From NCBI GenBank assembly GCA_003707065.3, contig PPXM03000006.1, positions 496,001 to 560,000 on the forward strand: a DNA stretch of 64,000 bases, read 5' to 3'. The position numbers and the translations under genes are program-made. Shown piece after piece: positions 33,244-43,001 of this stretch. Below the pieces are notes generated by a model. That model did not search any database and was not told the DNA's origin. It saw only the letters and a list, made by a program, of their open reading frames with translations. Numbering within the stretch: the stretch's first letter is position 1; each line of letters starts with the position of its first letter. The DNA is from Trigonopsis variabilis (lineage: Eukaryota; Ascomycota; Trigonopsidomycetes; Trigonopsidales; Trigonopsidaceae).

Positions 33244-34512
33244 CTAAAATCTGTCCCAATCATCGTCATCCCAATCCTTGCTCTTCGATGCACCACCAGC
33301 ACTGCTGGATCCTCCATTGGAAGGAGGCTGATATTCCACACCACTCAGTGAAGTCTTCTTTTCCGGTTTCGGCATTCCAAATGCATGTTCAACCTGAGCA
33401 TCTTCGGAGCTCCAGATAGTTTGGAAACTTGATCCAGACCCTTGATTGTCAACATATTGATTGAATGTCTCCATGCCATATTTTCCTGTCTCCTGCATTT
33501 TCTGGCCGAATTGAAGCATGGCATGTTTTGCACTAACTCCAATATCAGACTGAGAAAACTGCTCAACACTCGGCTTTATGTAAGTTTCAGTAACTTCTGA
33601 GGCTTGTTTTGCAACAACACTAGAGAAAAATCCCCAGCCCTTCGCTATTGCTGAAAGAGGGTCGCGCTGGACTTCCTCTAAATTAAAGCCTTCGGACTCT
33701 ACTCTAGTAGCAGCAGGCGTATTTCCAAAACCGGTATAACGCCCACCTTGGGAAGGTGGAAGATTGTTCGATCGTTTACTGTTTTGATCGGCAAGCTTTC
33801 CAAAATAAGTCTCATCCACTACTGCAACATTGCTACTATCAATTTCTCGAGTAGAGCCTGATCCCCTAGGAGTGTTTCTGCCTGTGCTTGGAGCTGTCGA
33901 AGATTTATCACGTTTGGGTTTTACCCATTCTTTATTTTCCACCAAGCACGTTAAGTAATCGCGATAATCTTCCGCCCATGGACCGCTATATTTCTCTTGT
34001 GGAGTCATTTCAATACTCGGGTCATATCCATTTGATTCAAAGAATTCCCTTGCTCGTTGATTTCCTCCCATTTCAAGTCGCTGCACTTCTTCAGGTTTGA
34101 ACTCGTCCATAGTTATAGATCGGACAAAAGAAATATGAACACCTAATCCTCTATAGATTAATCAGGGCTTGTAGGGTATTTTTTCTTACCTATGGACTCC
34201 AGCACATTCAAGACAAATAAAGATGCCTAACTTTGGCGATACCTAAAAAGGAATGTTAGATGTCTAGTTGACAATAAATAAAACTTTGCCTACTTACCCA
34301 CTGAGGTAGATGAGCTCCGCAATCAAAACATGTTGCATTTTCTCCTGTCTTCCCGAGCTCCTAAAAACACGGTTAGCATTGGGCATAAATCCCTCCCTAA
34401 TCTCTTCAACAAAAAGAGGTGATCTCTTTACTGAGCGATAACTTATTTATTTCTGCTATTTACTTACCACTAGCTTTCTTTGTATATTAGGATCAAGACT
34501 CCATTCAGGCAT
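33244..34512 (-). CDS. GCS1: Arf GTPase-activating protein (GCS1/ArfGAP1-like)
   Basis: Four exons (34468-34512, 34298-34360, 34190-34242, 33244-34150) with introns of 107, 55 and 39 nt give 355 residues. The ArfGAP zinc finger is rebuilt across exons 2 and 3 (CFDCGAHLPQW, ICLECAGVHRGLGVHISFVR), with the catalytic Arg following the finger. KPEEVQRLEMGGN is the typical next helix. Near residue 200 the amphipathic SAIAKGWGFFSSVVAKQ stretch resembles an ALPS-type membrane-curvature sensor, and the tail ends DDDWDRF, a W-x-x-F coat-adaptor-binding type end. It would stimulate GTP hydrolysis by Arf1 on Golgi vesicles and help COPI uncoating. The first exon encodes just 15 residues. Confidence 0.93.
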
Positions 34513-35051
34513 GGTCAGATGGGCAAGCGATTAGATCGTGTGTCTTGAGCGCTACTGCCTTTCTACGGACCCCTTCTGACCAAAAGTTGTGTGCAAAAGG
34601 CAGAGCGTGACACGGCCGATCTCTCAATAGGCGACCAACAAAGCACTACGCTCACTACCGAGAAACTAATCATCCAGTTACGTTTGGATCTCTAAGATGC
34701 AAGGAGTAACCTAATGAAATCTTTAAATGTACGCAACAGTTCTTATCGTATCGTCATTTCCTCACTTTTCTATAATATGTCGACGTCCTCATCTTCCATG
34801 AATTATAACAATGCATCTATTAGGCAAAAATTGAATCAGAGTTGACTTTCCTCGATGTCTCATAGTCAATTTCGCTCGTCTTCAGTGTTCCTGCTCCGAC
34901 ATTTTTGGGCCATTCCAAGCCTTCCTTTGATCTTCTCGATAACCTCTCCTATATTACTCTTCATGTGCTAGCCGTCCTCACGATCCACCAAAGGAGATTG
35001 GTGATCTGCCTGATCTCGATTCCATCATAGCCGCTCACCTTCTTACATCAT
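34513..35051. other. Intergenic with a possible small spliced gene on the plus strand (unproven)
   Basis: 539 nt. ATG 34779 opens MSTSSSSMNYNNASIRQKLN and soon stops. From about 34975 another frame reads HDPPKEIGDLPDLDSIIAAH up to a TGA at about 35063, inside the 3' end of OST4. These might be the ends of one small spliced gene, but I found no consistent intron and no family match. Confidence 0.2.
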
Positions 35052-35153
35052 CTATTCGCTATTGACACGAATAAAGTGATGCACAATTACTAAAGCAAAT
35101 GCAGCAAGGCCCAAAGAGATAGCAGCAATGTTCAACTGGTCATCAGTTATCAT
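35052..35153 (-). CDS. OST4: Oligosaccharyltransferase subunit OST4 (33 residues)
   Basis: A 102-nt ORF encoding 33 residues. The N-terminus MITDDQLNIAAISLGL and the single membrane helix (LGLAAFALVIVHHFI) followed by a short polar end match the OST4 mini-protein (yeast MISDEQLNS..., human MITDVQL...). It spans the ER membrane once and links Stt3 to Ost3/Ost6 in the N-glycosylation complex. No intron. It is below the size cut-off of ordinary ORF calling. The gene is divergent with mS37, 130 nt away. Confidence 0.9.
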   Translation of the reverse strand: MITDDQLNIAAISLGLAAFALVIVHHFIRVNSE

Positions 35154-35283
35154 TTTCAATTGTCACAGTTGTTCAGTGGTTAAGGACAAGACTGGTAGCG
35201 TCAAAAGCCAGAAGGTATAACTGTCCCAACGTTGTGGCAGCACACTTTTTCTTTCAATTTGAAACCTTTCAGTCAGTCCAACA

Positions 35284-35596
35284 ATGAGCCGGAAAGGAAT
35301 TGTAAAACTCAAGCCTTTACCTCGCTTAAGCGTCTCCAATCCAGCTGGCAGACCGAAAGTGAACCCTTGCATGTTGGCAATGTCTGAACTTTTTTCTTGC
35401 TGGGCGGCTGTTGGCCTTGAGCATAAATCGTGCCAAACTCTAGAAGTTTCTTTTAAACAGTGCATAGATAGCAAGGTAAGGACAGTGTCTGGGATAATAG
35501 CACTAACGGCAGCCCGAAGTTCCGACCAAAGAGTCCAATATCAATTTCCACGCCAACCGACTCTATAAGAAAATTGGTGCTCTTCCTCACGACTAA
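35284..35596 (+). CDS. MRP10: Mitochondrial small ribosomal subunit protein mS37 (MRP10), twin CX9C
   Basis: Two exons (35284-35475, 35513-35596) with a 37-nt intron give 91 residues. The N-terminal KLKPLPRLSVSNPAGR is the conserved MRP10 leader. The CHCH domain has both CX9C pairs: CMLAMSELFSC and CQTLEVSFKQC. Exon 2 supplies the SNINFHANRLYKKI tail, comparable to the TINYHLARL ending of relatives. MRP10 is oxidised by Mia40 in the intermembrane space and assembles into the small mitoribosomal subunit. The complete protein is the usual size. A minus-strand frame across it is a shadow. Confidence 0.88.
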
Positions 35597-35734
35597 GAAA
35601 AGATGTGTATATATGCTGGGCAGGAATGTGAATATTTTGATTACTATGGTCTTGTATCGGAAAATATATACCCATCTGTTGTACAAAAAAAGACCAGCTC
35701 TAGCAGTGCTCTTCCGAGCAGCTGGGTTTTATAA

Positions 35735-36832
35735 TTAAGATCGAGAAGGAGCCTCTAGTGTAGGAAGATCTTGGTCGAAAAAATCTGCCTCATCTGAGGA
35801 CTCGAGGATGTTTGTAGGCTCAGCAGACTCAGCAATTAATTGCTCAATATCACTCGCGGTGCGGTCGACTCTCTCAAAGTCTTTGGTATCCAAAGATACT
35901 CGTCTCCAAGGTAAATCTCCAGAGAAATGTGAACCATCATTACTACAAAACTGAAAGAGAGGGACCATTTCGGGACACGAGAAGAAGTAGGAGGGAAATC
36001 GTCGGAAGGGGTTTCGCTCGAGGCGCTTAGAAATAAGCTTATCGTGTTTACATCCGTAGGGGTCATAATAAAAAGGCCGAAGTGCATTTTCGTATTCTCC
36101 TTTAGAAGTTCCGGGTTCTAGGTTTGGCGGATCAACCCCAATATAGTTAAAATCCTCCTGAGGAAAAGCGATGGCATCTCGATGAACTTCATTATATCTT
36201 TTGGCTTTAAAAGCGTACCCCACGATTGTTATTTTCTTGGGGTAGCTTCCAGTCACTTCTTGAAATCTAGCAATCGAGTACAAAAGATTCTCAAAGCTGT
36301 CTCTTGCAAACTCTTCGACTCCTACTCTGGACTCTTGCTCCGATGACATGAGTTTTCTGGCCTTGGCCACGTTAAAATAAGACGAGCCTTCTGAGATCGG
36401 GCCAGCTTCTTCGTTGGTCATTCCTCCCGAAAAGATAAGCAGCGCGTCTGAAAGTCTATCTAGTTCCTGAATTCCTCGAGAAATATGAAGAAGGATAGCT
36501 TCCTTTATACCTGGAAACCCTGCTGTATACCATTCCGAGTCATCGTCCCCATTAGTTGGACCTCCCGTCCAGATTCCATGGCCTGGCACCATGATAAGAT
36601 GTGACAGTCCCTTTACATGAGGTTTCGGAACAAGATAGTCAGAATTAGACATGGTACTTGGTGAACTAGTCTTCAGATCTGAATCGAACGCCATTTTGGA
36701 GCACAGCTTTTCGGTCTCCTTGAGAGTCTCATTGTAAGCACTTATACTGCTCAGGTACCGATTCACAATAATTATTAAGAATAAAATGAGTGCTCCCACC
36801 AGTATATTTCCACCCTGAGTCCTCAGCCTCAT
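35735..36832 (-). CDS. DUF218 (ElyC/SanA/YdcF-like) membrane-anchored protein
   Basis: Single exon from ATG 36832, 365 residues. A membrane anchor lies at about residues 8-27 (NILVGALILFLIIIVNRYL). The rest is a DUF218-type Rossmann-like domain: HLIMVPGHGIW near the start, LLIFSGGMTN, EEFARDSFENLLYSIARF and KKITIVGYAFKAKRYNEVH. Conserved acidic and His residues at these points define the family, which in bacteria acts on envelope-related substrates and in fungi is uncharacterised. The topology suggests a type II protein with a lumenal domain. The frame continues further 5' only without ATG. The acidic C-terminal tail (EPTNILESSDEADFFDQDLP) is probably disordered. Confidence 0.78.
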   Translation of the reverse strand: MRLRTQGGNILVGALILFLIIIVNRYLSSISAYNETLKETEKLCSKMAFDSDLKTSSPSTMSNSDYLVPKPHVKGLSHLIMVPGHGIWTGGPTNGDDDSEWYTAGFPGIKEAILLHISRGIQELDRLSDALLIFSGGMTNEEAGPISEGSSYFNVAKARKLMSSEQESRVGVEEFARDSFENLLYSIARFQEVTGSYPKKITIVGYAFKAKRYNEVHRDAIAFPQEDFNYIGVDPPNLEPGTSKGEYENALRPFYYDPYGCKHDKLISKRLERNPFRRFPSYFFSCPEMVPLFQFCSNDGSHFSGDLPWRRVSLDTKDFERVDRTASDIEQLIAESAEPTNILESSDEADFFDQDLPTLEAPSRS

Positions 36833-37436
36833 GAGTGCTCTCCTTACCAAGCAGCTTACGCTTGAGATCAAGGAGTCTCGGCTCGTGTCCCTCAAACGGC
36901 TGTCAAGAGGACTTCGCTCCCAATCGTACCAACAGCGAAGTCACATCAATGATTTCACACATCTCACGGGATTAGTTGCCCATGCGAGAGACAGAATACC
37001 TTTACTAAAGCACTATCTTCTGATACTCTCTTCATGTTTCCAGCTTGTCGTCTTAGCCTTTACTTCAACTTTTCTTCTCTTTCTTTCTTTCTTTCTTTCT
37101 CTCCACTGATTACTACCTTTAGAAGTCGCTACATTCTACGAAATGATAGTGACAGTGTTTTCTCTCGTTGTTCTTTTTATATGTTCTTTCCACTTTCTCC
37201 TTTCACGTTTCATTCTTCTCATAATCTCGAATGCGTCCACTCGAAGATTCAATACCTAGATAATCACAACATCATGCGTACGCCATTTAGGACTAACAGT
37301 TGTCATTTAGGGTATGTCCATTTGACCCTAAATTCCGGCATCGTAGATTCACTTTAGAAGTTTCTGAAACTGTTGTGGCTATCTCGCGCTAAGAAAGGCT
37401 CCGTAGACAACGACGCGACAGGGCGAATCTCAGCCT
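36833..37436. other. Divergent promoter, DUF218 and MTE1-like genes; pyrimidine-rich
   Basis: 604 nt with a strong C/T bias on the plus strand around 37030-37210, including a TTTC microsatellite. Typical of fungal promoter/5' leader sequence. No gene seen. Confidence 0.5.
37080..37099 (+). repeat. (TTTC)5 microsatellite
   Basis: Five perfect TTTC units inside a longer pyrimidine tract in the promoter region of the MTE1-like gene. Confidence 0.85.
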
Positions 37437-38651
37437 ATGGACATTCAGGCGTCGGTCCAAGAGTATTCTGTGCTATGGACCAGCCATATTACAAAGAAAT
37501 CCAAAGTGTGGAATGACGGTAGCTATAATTCATGCCCTTGCCTGACCTTAGGATATCTTAACTTTCATACGTTCAATAAACGAGCTATCTTGTATGACGA
37601 GGACCGGCTCATGATTGTACGAAACTGCCCAAAATAAGGCTAATGGCAGGATGACATATTCCTAACTCAAAAACGCCTTTCTGTGGGAGATAATGTTACC
37701 TTCGATAGGCATCTTGTCACTGTGGAGGACTTTATAAGGGAAAGCTCTCACTTAATCAGTACCAGACCTGAGTCTGATACTAGTCGAGGCCAGAAAATTG
37801 GATCTGCGCGACAGTTAGCCATTGAATCACGAATTTACAGGCCATCGAGGGCCCACAAGTCTCCGATAGCTCCAAGGCCAGCCATTCCACGGCGCTCACT
37901 TGGAGTCAAAAGGAGAACAACCGCAAATAACTCTGCTATCAACACTACTAAGGACGAGGAATGTTCAAGAAAACGCATGGTCTTAGGTTGTAATTCGCCA
38001 AAATCGTCATCTCGAAATGAGTCTACCTCCAAGCAAGAAAACCAACAGCTGTCTCACCTGCCTACTAATACACGAGACCGGGAAAAAGCTGATACTATTG
38101 AATTGACTGATGATGGAAACAGAGGAGATAAGTTTCCTTCGATCAAACCGGCCGAAGGCAATTCAGCAGCGTCAGCCGATTCCCTTAAGTACGTGGGTCA
38201 AACAAAGAGACTCCCTTTTGCTGCAAGTTTCGGTAAAGACTTGAACCGAATCACTCCAAAAATTCCTCTCAACAGGTCATTACTTGTGGTGAAATCCACA
38301 AATGCTGCCCCACGAGGCCTGAGTAGTCTTCAGTCCTACAGGCCTGCGTCAAAGCTGCTATCGTCAGAACTGAAAAGAGATTCACAATCTGAGCACGAAC
38401 AAGACTCCTATGATTTAAAGCAAACTTTTGCAGAGGAAGACGAAGTTCTCGACCTCGAATTTGGAAATATGATGGAAAGCCAGACCCAGCTCCAAGGTTC
38501 AGTCAGAACCTCAGATAGTACCAAAGTGACCTCAGTTTTACAGAATAACATGCAAGCAATTAACTATCAACGCCTCCCTAGCTCTCCATTCGTCAAGTTG
38601 AGTGCAACTCCTAGCGAATACCCCATCGACGAACTTTACGAGGACTTTTAA
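37437..38651 (+). CDS. MTE1/ZGRF1-like protein (DUF2439 N-terminal domain)
   Basis: Three exons (37437-37518, 37552-37616, 37650-38651) with two 33-nt introns give 382 residues. The joined N-terminus carries the DUF2439 block: EYSVLWTSHITKKSKVWNDG, YLNFHTFNKRAILYDEDRL, then the DIFLTQKRLSVGDNVTFDRH ending. This domain marks budding yeast Mte1, which binds the Mph1 helicase and acts on D-loops at breaks and telomeres, and the N-terminus of ZGRF1. The remaining 280 residues are disordered with short conserved-looking motifs (KRLPFAASFGKDLNR, VVKSTNAAPRGLSSLQSYRP, SSPFVKL). No helicase domain is present, as in yeast Mte1. The stop TAA overlaps the stop of the convergent SRAP gene. Confidence 0.82.
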
Positions 38652-39733
38652 CCAGCTTCTTCTGTCTTGATCCTTTTTCTCTTTGATGTTCTCTCAGGTT
38701 GTTTTCGTTTTATCTTAGCCGGATCATCGCGGATAGTTTCTTTTCTCTCCTCCTCCTGTTCTAATTTTATCACGTCAGCACTTTTCTCTCCTTCATACTC
38801 GTTGTATGACCTGCTCATGTCATCAGAAATCTCGGTATGCTCAGAGTGCTCCTTTTTAGGGGCTGCACTCTCAGCTTCAGGCGAAGGTGTTTCTTCCTTA
38901 ACAGTTTCCTTGGGTTTCGATTTGAAGTACCCATGCAAGTTTTTAGCAGGAGATAACTTAAGAGGCTCAGTGAAGGAGTCAGAATCCTGCCCAACTTTGC
39001 CTACTGCCGGATCAACAGGATACCACTCTAGCCAAGAGTCATCAATAGGTTTCAGGCACCGGTTTTGAAGCGTGTCATTCCATTTGGCGTTTGGATCAAG
39101 CCATTCATCAATGAATTCGTGATCTCTCACTAAATCCAGCACCCAAGGCATGCGCGAGTGAATAGAACTCATCTTTGGAGTGGCATCGGTGGTTATAATA
39201 GTATATGTGAATATAGGAGGGTCCACAGTGTCACCATAGGAACATGAATCCCACATTCCTGCTAGACCCATTAGGTCTCCATTCTTTGGCTTGATGAAGT
39301 AAGGCTGTTTCTTCTTGGAGCCCTTGACCGGCTGCCATTCATAGTATCCTTCAATAAGAACAATACACCTTTTATAGTTCTTGACAACGTTCCATATGTG
39401 TGAGCCTCCTGTGGACGTGAGGCTATCATCTCTGGCATTGATTCGTCTGGCGATATCCTTGTATTCGGCCTTCTTCTTAGTCCAGTAAGGAACTAGACCC
39501 CACGACATTCCTTGGAGAACATACTGACGGTTACCGTCGTGGTCAGTCATCCTCATTACTGGCTCCTTATACATAGGAGCAACATTATGGCTTGTTCGGA
39601 TATCATCCATATCCTGTTCTTCAACATTGTATCCCGTATCACGTAACCTTGAAACCAGCCGTGGAGGAGGCTCATCAGTTAGAAACTAACACAGGCACCA
39701 GCTTACAATTGCCAAGGAGTACCTTCCACACAT
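38648..39733 (-). CDS. SRAP-domain abasic-site processing protein (HMCES-like)
   Basis: Two exons (39707-39733, 38648-39670) with a 36-nt intron give 349 residues. The first exon encodes only MCGRYSLAI, which contains the catalytic Cys2 that becomes the N-terminus and bonds to abasic DNA. Further SRAP markers are APMYKEPVMR, MSWGLVPYW, INARDDSL, the active-site CIVLIEGYYEW (Glu) and the HSRMPWVL motif (His). The protein crosslinks to abasic sites in single-stranded DNA to shield them at forks. The C-terminal 130 residues are basic and disordered, ending KRKRIKTEEAG with a likely nuclear signal. HGYFKSK could be a PIP-like element. It converges with, and overlaps by 4 nt, the MTE1-like repair gene. 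Confidence 0.93.
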
Positions 39734-39905
39734 CGACAATGCTTCTTAATATCTGATATCTCGCCCAAATGATAAGCTGGAGATGATGATGAAATGTAAC
39801 GCTCGCTGCTGTTACAGTCGTCCCGAAGAAGTCCTCCCACGCATAAAGATCACAAAGGAACAAAGGACTGTTCGTCAGAAACTCGACCTCCGATCTTAAT
39901 TGATA

Positions 39906-41501
39906 ATGATCAAATGGCCTCGACTGCCATCGGGCTTTATTCTTTTAAAATCAGCACCTTCATTCCGACAAAACGCTAGTCGCTATACCCGATACTCTTG
40001 CGAACGCCGTCGGACATTGACCTATCGTACATACCCTTGGCGTGGTCAGCGACAGTATCAGAGTGTTTTCCCAGTTATTGTGATTGGCGTTCTTGCGATT
40101 GGAGCATATGGATTTTACTGGACGCGGACTTTTTTTCCCGAAGAAATTCGGCCATATATTCGAAAAGGCTTGCTTGCTCAGAGGAAAGATGATCCCATGA
40201 AGGCTATATATTACCTCAAGAGTGCCCAGGATGAACTGGTGGTGTTATTCAAACAGAATCCCACGGATCTAAAGACAATCAAGCAACTTTGCCGAGTATC
40301 GCAGCTATTGGCGGAGAGTTTACGGAAATTACTGGAAGAAGAGAAAATCGATAGCGCATCGGTATTGAAAGCATCCACTTTCACTTGTCAATTGCTCTGC
40401 TTGGAATCAAATATATATGAAGAAAAGGCTGATAAATGGAGTTTTGGCCCTATTAAGTTCTATGATAATGTAATGGCGGATTATTACATGAGGTTGAGTC
40501 TTTTAACTGCGATAGCGGCAATCGAGATGGTAAAAGACTTCAAGTCGTCCACTACTCTTGGCCTATGTCAGAAAATAATGTCTTTTGTCTGCAATACTGC
40601 TCAGCAGAGGATCGAATTGTTGGCTGATCAAAAATTTCCTCGAGTATTTTCATCTTGGGAAGATGTTGAGGTTAGTCAATCTAATGACGACAATGAGACT
40701 ATGAGTGAAATCGGGGCTTTATCTTTCTATGTGGTCTACCAGGAGGGTGAACGTGTTTACTCGCGGCCCATTGATGAGTTGTCGATTGCTTGGGATCTCA
40801 GCAAATATATAAGCTCCGTTACCTTAGGTAAGGAAGTGGCTTTACTTCCTCCTGAAGAAGGTACCGTTCAAGTACAAGAAACGGCCGATGAGAAAAAGGG
40901 ACGAGAACACAATGAAAAAGTTTATGGTGACCTGTCTAAAGCTTTGGAAGAAAGTGGCTTTGAGGATATATTCTTCTATGCTCGAACCCTTCTTCAGCAA
41001 TTCTTGGAACCAGGGAGCTCTGCTGAAGCGGTGGAAATGGCTAGAGAGAATATATTGTGGATGATGAACACGCGATACCCAACTGTCTCTCTAGTTATAA
41101 ACTCTGTGACCGAGCTCTTATGGTCATGTGCGGGGCTGGCCAAAGAAAATCTTCAGTCCGATGACTCAAATCCTGGAATTAATGCGAAAGCACAGGCGTA
41201 CTTGAAGTACGGGATTGATCTCACAAACGCAACTGCTGTCACAATTTACTTGGCTTACGGCCCTAACCTTTTCCTTAAGAATCTCGCCGAGACTGACCGG
41301 GCGCAATCAGAAGAATTTAGTCCTCGAAGTGTTGTTATCGAGCTCGTCTATCTTCTTTCGGCGCTCAGTGTCTTGACCAAGAAATTGACTGGTCAGGATG
41401 CGGTACTCGAACAGGAAACAGCTAGACAGTTGGCATCAACCTTCTACCCTGATGACCTCGAAGTCGATCAAGTTGAACAATACTTTTCAGATAGGTGGTA
41501 G
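39906..41501 (+). CDS. MGR3-like mitochondrial TPR protein
   Basis: Single exon of 531 residues from ATG 39906. An Arg-rich, acid-poor N-terminus (about 45 residues, RYTRYSCERRRTLTYRTYPW) fits a mitochondrial targeting sequence. It is followed by one membrane span (VFPVIVIGVLAIGAYGFYW) and helical repeats with TPR character, beginning KDDPMKAIYYLKSAQDEL. This is the layout of Mgr3, the inner-membrane adaptor that delivers substrates to the i-AAA protease Yme1. A conserved-looking IYEEKADKWSFGPIKFYD block at about 180 supports membership. The remainder is alpha-helical without other domains. The assignment is by architecture and recalled motifs. It is divergent from the SRAP gene, with 172 nt between starts. 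Confidence 0.68.
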   Translation: MIKWPRLPSGFILLKSAPSFRQNASRYTRYSCERRRTLTYRTYPWRGQRQYQSVFPVIVIGVLAIGAYGFYWTRTFFPEEIRPYIRKGLLAQRKDDPMKAIYYLKSAQDELVVLFKQNPTDLKTIKQLCRVSQLLAESLRKLLEEEKIDSASVLKASTFTCQLLCLESNIYEEKADKWSFGPIKFYDNVMADYYMRLSLLTAIAAIEMVKDFKSSTTLGLCQKIMSFVCNTAQQRIELLADQKFPRVFSSWEDVEVSQSNDDNETMSEIGALSFYVVYQEGERVYSRPIDELSIAWDLSKYISSVTLGKEVALLPPEEGTVQVQETADEKKGREHNEKVYGDLSKALEESGFEDIFFYARTLLQQFLEPGSSAEAVEMARENILWMMNTRYPTVSLVINSVTELLWSCAGLAKENLQSDDSNPGINAKAQAYLKYGIDLTNATAVTIYLAYGPNLFLKNLAETDRAQSEEFSPRSVVIELVYLLSALSVLTKKLTGQDAVLEQETARQLASTFYPDDLEVDQVEQYFSDRW

Positions 41502-41643
41502 GATGAATGTTTATCATGCATGTGCACTTGGACATTACACAAGTTATGTATTACGGAATTATACACCGGACAGACTAGCGTAGAATTATTTGTACAAGGC
41601 GATGCTACACATCCTTCACCATTCATTCCGTCCCATTTTACAA

Positions 41644-42751
41644 CTAGCTGCTACCAGAGTACATGACTTCCCAGACACGAATCTTGTTGTCAGTGTAGCC
41701 AGCATATAAGATCTGGCCGTCGGCGCTCCAGGCAAGAGAAATGCATTCAGGTTCACGGGACTTTTGGCCGACAATAGCGAAATCGGGCTTAAGCTCATCA
41801 ACAGAGACCTTCTTTTCTAAGTCAAAGATCTTGATCGATGAGGCAGTGGCAGCGCAGAGCCAGTATCGGTTGGGAGAGAAGGTCAAGGCGTGGATCTCAT
41901 CACCGGCGGGGAGAGAGTAAAGATGCTTGGGCTCGTTAAGATCCCAAAGCATGGCAACGCCATCCTTGCCACCAGAAGCGCAAAGAGTTCCATCAGGAGA
42001 CACGGTGATGGTGTTGATGTAGCCGGTATGGCCGATGTTCTCGCTTTGGACCTTGAATTCCTCGAGATCCCAAACCTGCAGAGTTAGTCCCAAAGTTCAC
42101 TCTTGAGCAATTGTTATACTCACCTTGATCACTTTATCCCAACCGGCAGAAACCAAGAGAGGAACTTGTTCCTCACCCTCGCTAGAAGGATTGGGGGAGA
42201 ATTTGACGCAAGAAATCCAATCGGTGTGGTTGTTATCGGTAAGGACGTACTTGCAGTCACCCAAGGCGTTCCAGAGGCGAATTGTCCGGTCACGGCCGGC
42301 AGAGACAATTTGACGGTTGTCAGGAGAAAAGGAGACAGAAAGAACATCCCCAGTATGGCCTTCAAACCGCTTGATGGACACACCAGGCTCCAAAGCCCAA
42401 AGACGAAGAGTCTTATCCCAAGAAGCAGAAACAGCGTAGTTGCCGTCAAAGGAAAGAACGCAGTCTTGGACAATGTGGGAATGTCCACGAAGAGCTCGCT
42501 TGGCGTAACCGTACTGGTTCTCGTCCCGAGTTAATTGCCAGACAATCAGAGTCTTGTCACGGGAAGCAGACAAAAGAATATCGGGGTTCTCAGGGGTGGT
42601 CGAAAGAGCAGTGACCCAGCTAAAGACATGTTAGATCCGCAAAGTCCTAGTGTAGACCTACCCATTATGGCCTATGCTTGTTAGTAATGTCAAAAGGGAC
42701 TTGTAACTCACCCTCAAGAGTTCCGCGTAGAACCAAAACCTCGCTCGACAT
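41644..42751 (-). CDS. RACK1 / Asc1 (CPC2), small-ribosomal-subunit WD40 protein
   Basis: Four exons (42712-42751, 42662-42671, 42124-42619, 41644-42075) with introns of 40, 42 and 48 nt give 325 residues. The seven-blade propeller is complete: [86 protein letters not shown] and the final [16 protein letters not shown]1 sits on the 40S head and links translation to signalling. Exon 2 is only 10 nt and completes GHNG of the first blade; without it the frame is lost. Unlike S. cerevisiae ASC1, no intron is large enough for a snoRNA. A HomolD-like box lies 61 nt upstream. Confidence 0.96.
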
Positions 42752-42811
42752 GATGTGCAGTACTTGGGGTTGTCGACAAGACTATTTGGTTGGCGTCGAT
42801 GTCTGAGCCGG

Positions 42812-42819
42812 CGTGACTG
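42812..42819 (-). promoter_or_regulatory. HomolD-like box of RACK1
   Basis: CAGTCACG on the minus strand (7 of 8 with CAGTCACA), 61-68 nt before the RACK1 ATG. In fission yeast the HomolD box replaces TATA at ribosomal-protein genes. The perfect box of RPL19 in this window has the same strand and similar distance. Confidence 0.55.
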
Positions 42820-43001
42820 TTGCATGTGTAACCCGCAAGCCCTCAGCGTTACCGTCCTTCCTTATGGTTCAGCAGCCTGACTCGCCTGTGCCTACGTTCC
42901 AATTACGAGATGGCTTAGATTTTACTTTGCGTTGCCTTTGATTTATTTTTCTTGATATAACATTATAACCAACAGTTTGTTAGATGCCCTACAAGGGCGG
43001 T

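Noticed and set aside
35163-35474. Minus-strand 103-codon ORF across mS37
   Set aside because: Shadow of the plus-strand mS37 gene, whose twin CX9C motif and intron are convincing.
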